A DNA stretch of 64,000 nucleotides from Myoxocephalus aenaeus (lineage: Eukaryota; Chordata; Actinopteri; Perciformes; Cottidae): NCBI GenBank assembly GCA_038501785.1, contig JBAMJR010000025.1, positions 5,275,501 through 5,339,500 on the forward strand, written 5' to 3'. Below are positions 58,742-64,000 of the stretch, piece by piece (positions within the stretch are counted from its first letter, which is position 1; each line of letters starts with the position of its first letter). Under the pieces are notes generated by a model. It was not told the origin of the DNA and ran no database searches. It worked only from the letters and a program-made list of their open reading frames with translations. The position numbers and the translations under genes are program-made.

Positions 58742-61700
58742 TGTTTGGGCTGCAGGGTTTGGCAGCTGAACCACAATGCTATAATGTACCATTAGAAGAA
58801 CCTTGTTAGTGAAGAAAGGGAAACAATAGGGAGTCCAGCACTTTGATGTGTAGTGTGTTAGTTTGTAAATGTGTGTATGTGTGTGTGTGTGTGTGTGAGA
58901 CATTCACAGGCTAGAGGCTGATGACAGTGAGATAGTAGAAAGGACGGGCTGTGTTTTTGCTGCTGTGGAGGTAGTTGTAGAGGAGCCTATTGGACGACAA
59001 CACTGGGATGATTGACAGCTCCCTGAGCCTATAGAGGGATGGGAAATGATTGGCCTATAGGACTGCAGGTTTTCTCGAGATGGATAAATTCCAGCTCAGC
59101 TCAGTTCTGGTTACAATGAGACAGACACATCTTGAGTGGTCTTATTTCACGCGTCCCTGTGCCATCGCCAGCGGTCGGCCCGTCCGTCTGTCCGTCCGTC
59201 ACTGTAATCCCAGTCCTGTTCACCCACATGCTTCATAGAAGGGACTAAATGCTCATCGCCAAAAAGTATGCAGGTGCAACCTTTTATACAACTGTAAGCA
59301 TCCATTTACTAGACTCCAACTCTCTCATCACCCTTTTTATTATGACTATTATCATGGCCGTCACTGGCCATAATACATCGTAGCACCAGGAGTGAGAGTG
59401 GCTCAGGGGCTTGATTCAAACAGCTAGAAGAAGAAAAACTCAAGTAGCCATGAACTTGACAGAAATGTAAATTCATGGTAATGTTGTGTGCAACTAAAGA
59501 AATACTGAAATCAAAAAACAAAGTCTCGTCCCTGCTTGTTGTGTATAACACTGGTCTGGATGAGTCGTCTCAATCCCCTCATGTCTCATGTTCTCTGTTG
59601 GACGCTCAGCCACCTCCTAATGAACGTACACCGGGCCGGCCTTTCACCAGCAGCGGCATCTACTTTGTCTGATGCCAGCATTCAAATCGAAAACTCACAA
59701 CCATCCCCTGAAAACACACAGTGGTGTTTGCTGGTTACAGGAAGTTAGTGAACAGCTTAGCGGTGAAACTCCACAGGGATGACCGTGACCCCTCATGTCC
59801 ACAGGACGCAGCTTCATCACGTCCTCAAGCAGTCCGACTTCACACATTTACGTCGTTTGTCTCACTGCGCTGACATGAAGGCGCTTGGTTTCTAATGTTG
59901 TTTAGCCGATATGTTCTGCCTATTTATCTTTCTTCCCTGTTTTTGTGTCATGAAGATGTATTGAGGTCCTGCTGTGACGGTGCCACAAAGCGCCGAGTGC
60001 CATAAACAACGATGGCTACTTCATAGCTGCTCCATGAATGAGTCATTAGATGTAGCTGGTCTCCAACCTCTGAACACCTGAGGTCTCACCTGAGCTATGA
60101 AGAGCTACAGAAATACTTCTACAGTCCTGTTCTTATTCCTGCTCAGGTGTATGTGTGTGTTCGCTCACTGAGGACAGTCTGCCAAGGGGATCAAAAGGAA
60201 TAAAGAAATCATGGACATAATGAGCGCCTACTGACGCCTCGTCCGTGTCAGTACGTGTTCAGGTTCATTGCGCGATGAGCCTCGTCTGCTTCCCGCAGAG
60301 CTAATGTGGCTAACATTTCAACAGACGTGCATCGTGCTGCAGGCTTTGTGTGAACAGATCATAATCCTACTTGAATGAAGAACAATAAACCCAACTGATT
60401 AAGTTCCGATGAATAGTAACCAAAGTAACTAGATGAGTAGCCTGCGTCTCCTTCAACAGTGCTCTTATAGAAGTATGAAGTATATAGTATATAAAATGGT
60501 CTCTGCAGAGCCTTGTGAACTGTGTGCTCCAAGTTAAACTGTAACAATGGCCCCTTATGCAGTATCTCCACCACCACCCTGCTATTCATCACTGACATCC
60601 ATAAATCTCACCTATGTTTATTCAAAGGAATGTTTAGTATTGCGACGGCCATAGTGGACATGTTATTATGTCATGTGACATAAGCTACCTCAGCAGTCAG
60701 CATGAATACCTTTACAATTACATTTGTTACAGTTACAGGCTGTGACATCATCGGCAGGACCTCAATATCTTGTATCTGAACACCGCTGTGAAGTGACTCT
60801 AAACAAACAAGAAAAGTAGTTCTGCTATATGTACATAAAGACAAAGTCAATAACAAAATGCAGCATGTCATTAAATATTAATTTCATGTCAACTGTCAAT
60901 AAATATAGGTATTTATACACTGTATATATAAACTCACTTATAATGTGTCAGGTATGTGTATACTGTCACCTCTCTGATTTCTTTAATATTTCCTTCAAAT
61001 AGTATTTGTTTCCTGTCTCTGTGCTGCTGTAGTGTGAATTTCCCCTCAGGGATCAATAAAGTCCTGTCTAGGGTCTTCTTAATGTGCAGTGTGTTGAGCT
61101 CTCAGGGCCACCGTACAGCCATGACAGAGCTGAAACATGAGCTGCAGCCGGTGGACATGAGGGGTAACGGTGAGCGAGAGGCAAAGCGGAGGAAGATCTG
61201 CCCTCATGAAGGTCGAAACAATCTGTAATCAGAAGCCTCATCCCTGGAGCTACACCCTGCGCGGCCCACAGATCTGACAGCAGCTGGAGGAGAGAAGCTG
61301 GTCGACAGTGTTCAGCCAGTTTAAATGGCATCATGGCATCCAACAGACACAAGAACTGCTCAGCTTCATTCTACAGAGAGTGTTCTCGTGAAAACAGCCC
61401 TGGTTACAGGTTACTCATTTAACGGTCTGACCCGCTCACTTTGTTGATGCACTTTGGAGAGATGGTCATTAATTGTCAGTCATTTCTTGTGGCCCTGCAC
61501 CTTACGAGGTGTCTGCCGGTGGTGAATTTAGAGAAGAGCTAACAGAGACAAGTGAGTAGGAGCTGGATCAGTGACAATGTGTGTACCATCAGTAACAGCA
61601 GTCAGCAGAGCAGCGTCTCTTCAGTGTGTAAAACCACCAGACACCACTAGAGGGAGATGCGCTGATCTGGAGCAGCTGGAATGAGAGTGGAAATAACATG

Positions 61701-61848
61701 ACCTGAGATTACAGATTATACAAACATAACCCACACACACGCACACGCACACGCACACTCAAACCCACGTGATAGTGAAACAACACAACAGCAGTGTGTA
61801 AACTAGAGGCTGTAGAATGACATGGTCAGAGTCTGCCCAGTGGCCTGG

Positions 61849-61854
61849 TGTGTA

Positions 61855-61938
<84 letters not shown>
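61849..61938. repeat. (TG)n microsatellite
   Basis: About 80 bp of TG downstream of the stox2 stop; a second short TG run is at 62000-62019. Confidence 0.95.
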
Positions 61939-61939
<1 letters not shown>

Positions 61940-62099
61940 CACAGAGAGCAGTTTCCTGGTGGTCTAAAATTCTCTGTTTGTTTGTGTTTGTGTGTTTGTG
62001 TTTGTGTGTGTGTGTGTGTATAGCTATAGTTCCACAGTGGGCTTGTGGCAGCTCCACTGATGTCAGTCTCAAGATGTAACAGTCCTTGGGGGTGGGACT

Positions 62100-62105
62100 T
62101 TTATT
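62100..62105 (-). promoter_or_regulatory. stox2: Candidate proximal poly(A) signal of stox2
   Basis: AATAAA on the minus strand, 43 to 60 bases beyond the two possible stop codons. Confidence 0.3.
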
Positions 62106-62147
62106 TTCTGGCCCCTCTCCGTTGGCTCCCGGCGCTCCACCCAGCCC

Positions 62148-62370
62148 TTACAGTAGTCCCGCCCCTATACGCTGGTGATTGACGCAAGGCAAGCGCTGGG
62201 CTTCTGGAGTTTCTCCGGTTGGGTGCCGGCAGGTTCTGGGATGGCGCGGAAAGAGAAGGGGGGTGGCGGTGCCGGTGGTAATGCCGAGGTGGCCGGGGCT
62301 CAGCGCCAGGTTCTGTCGACGGTTGCTCTCCACTATGGAAGATGTGTTGGACGCGAGGCTCTCCCGTGTT
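62148..62370 (-). CDS. stox2: Storkhead-box protein 2, terminal coding exon (frame break near the end)
   Basis: After acceptor tctctctgcag the exon reads T-R-E-S-L-A-S-N-T-S-S-I-V-E-S-N-R-R-Q-N, which I recognise as the C-terminal region of STOX2, a winged-helix (storkhead-box) nuclear protein. It enters in phase 2. In the sequence as given, the frame then passes a run of six C (62258-62263 on the + strand as G) and runs to TAA at 62148-62150 with an unrelated tail. In the frame reached by one base less in that run, the tail contains E-K-L-Q-K-P-S-A-C-L and T-S-V and stops at 62165-62167, just like human STOX2. So either the base is an error or polymorphism, or this copy has an altered C-terminus. 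Upstream exons lie beyond the right edge. Confidence 0.88.
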
Positions 62371-64000
62371 CTGCAGAGAGACAGTAACACACAATGAGAA
62401 ACGATAGAACCACGACACCAAATGAAGTGCTTGAAGCTCCCACTTCAGACAAACGAGAGGAAACGGACAACAGAAGCACACACCCTGTATGACACACATT
62501 CACGTCACAGAGGAATACGCATTTACAAGGATAGGGATGAATTTATGAAGATAAAGTCAGTTCCACGATGTCTGAGTCAATGTGAGTACAATGGAGTACA
62601 TCTGGGGAGCTGGTTTTCAGCTGAGACCAGAGCTCAGTCATGATGATGTGAAAGGCAGCTGGTTTCTACTTGGCCTGCAGACTGCTGTACATTCTCTGAC
62701 TGATCTGCTCTCTGCACCCTTCACACGGCCTGACAGACGCGGTCTATGGACGACAGAGAGTTTAAAGAAGTGGCTGTAAACTGCTCTTCATTAGAGGTGG
62801 AAAACTGAAGCTAACTTCCGATCAAGCGTTTATCTAACCGTTGTTAATGTCGATTTCACCACCTCTGAGGAAGTGCAGCTCAAAGCCTGCTTTCCCCAAA
62901 CGTTTCAGTGGAAAGCGATCTCTCAGCGAGGCGAACGCAGAGACGCAGGGCGACCCGGAGGAAAGACGCCACACTACTGCACACCTTTCCACAGGAGCCT
63001 ATCGTTCAGGAAATGCTAAAACATGCACATATGACTCCAAGAAACTATTGGGACCTTATTCTTCAAATGTTACAACTTTCTTTTTCTTGAAAAATTCAGA
63101 CTCATTTATAAATAGATAGAAAAATATTATAATCTGAGAATTCAAGAATTAAGTCATAAGCCTATGAGATATTTATAACAGTGGCACCAATACTCTCAAT
63201 AATAATAATAATAATAATAATAATCTCAATTTCTCCTGCTTGCACTGGCAAAGAAGCACTGGATTAGTAGTGGAGAATGAGAACAGTGTGAGTTCCTTTT
63301 GTGGCAAGCAGCACAAAACATTTTGGGAGTAATTTGCTGAAATTTGCAACTATTACACTTCCACACTCACAATGCCCATGTGCTTCTTTTGGTTCATTTA
63401 TAAACTCAATAACAAAGACGGACTGACTTTGAATTTTGATAAATATATTATTCAGTCGTCGTCCCCCCTCACTAAACTCCTACAACAGCTACGCTCACAC
63501 TTCAATGCCTTTGTTCATCATCTGTCATGTGAAAATGTCAGATTTCCAAACCTTTAGAGAAACACAGCAGTGTGTCCGGGTTGTAGTTCGGAGCGTCTCT
63601 CCTGATCACACGGCAGTAGTGGCGTTGTACCAGCGTCTATCAAAAATAGGCTAAAAACTTCACTAACATCCAGGATCGGCGTTGAGAGCAGCGACAACGT
63701 TCTTTATTCTAGGTGTGGTGTAGACTCTCTAAACACTGGTGTTGTATTAGAACAATAGAATAATTTCACATTAATAATAATTTCACATTTTTGCATCTGT
63801 AAGACTGATATCAGTGACTTTTGTATTAATATCAGCCCCAACACTCAAAGATGCACCGATATGGAATTTCAGGGATGACAACAATAACTACGTATCCATT
63901 TTTTTTAACCACGATGTCTGCAGCTGCAGAGACTAAATGTCATATTATTGATATGGTTTGTTAAAGAATAGGGTAGTCTTGGGTTCAGATAGCTGGTTCC
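62371..64000 (-). other. stox2: Intron of stox2, continuing off the right edge
   Basis: No further stox2 exon found; the large exon expected upstream is outside the window. Contains only an (AAT)n array at 63199-63224. Confidence 0.6.
63199..63224. repeat. (AAT)n microsatellite
   Basis: About eight AAT units. Confidence 0.9.

Larger units (their letters stand above)
53100..62099. other. Intergenic / possible stox2 3' UTR, no gene seen
   Basis: No convincing coding exon on either strand. It holds an inverted repeat (55681-56010), a LINE tail near 56520-56650 and microsatellites. Minus-strand AATAAA words at 62100-62105, 60617-60622, 56952-56957 and 56828-56833 could end a short or long stox2 3' UTR. 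Confidence 0.45.

Noticed and set aside
58463..58903. A 146-codon minus-strand frame with poly-Ser
   Set aside because: It is dominated by (CA)n and (GAG)n repeats, has no splice support and matches nothing I recognise.
62101..62499. A 132-codon minus-strand frame overlapping the stox2 exon
   Set aside because: Its first half is intron and its second half runs in a frame that does not encode the STOX2 motifs at the start of the exon.

Overview
This is a window of nuclear DNA from a teleost fish, most likely a percomorph. The evidence is split genes with GT-AG introns, very long dinucleotide microsatellites, truncated fish LINEs, a SINE-like repeat with a TTGAA tail, and hAT-type MITEs. No bacterial-type genes, operons, CRISPR arrays, tRNA genes or rRNA genes are visible. 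All four genes that can be supported lie on the minus strand.

From left to right the layout is as follows. (1) 69-2327: the first four coding exons of an unrecognised gene with a basic/acidic N-terminus, running off the left edge. (2) 5801-26208: a complete 17-exon ccdc142-like gene, reconstructed exon by exon with matching phases (1193 codons plus stop). (3) 38044-50675: a complete 8-exon enpp6 gene (444 codons plus stop), encoding a secreted or GPI-anchored choline-specific glycerophosphodiesterase with its whole catalytic set intact. (4) 62148-62370: the terminal coding exon of stox2. Its conserved C-terminal tail is out of frame by one base in a six-base C run, which may be a sequence error, a polymorphism or a real change.

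The intergenic stretches (2.4-5.4 kb, 26.2-38.0 kb, 50.7-62.1 kb) and the long introns hold repeats. These include decayed LINE fragments, three hAT-like MITEs (two with exact 8-bp target-site duplications, one with a 6/8 match), a 2.2-kb fold-back element, a perfect 118-bp inverted repeat, a minisatellite split by a SINE, and about a dozen long microsatellites. Several microsatellites abut splice sites, notably (UG)n tracts just upstream of enpp6 exons 4 and 6.

STOX2 and ENPP6 are also neighbours in human (4q35), whereas human CCDC142 is on 2p13, so the window shows one conserved and one different linkage. The genes do not form a pathway with each other. No new multi-gene system was found; the most interesting items are the stox2 frame break, the fold-back and inverted-repeat elements, and the repeat-flanked splice sites.
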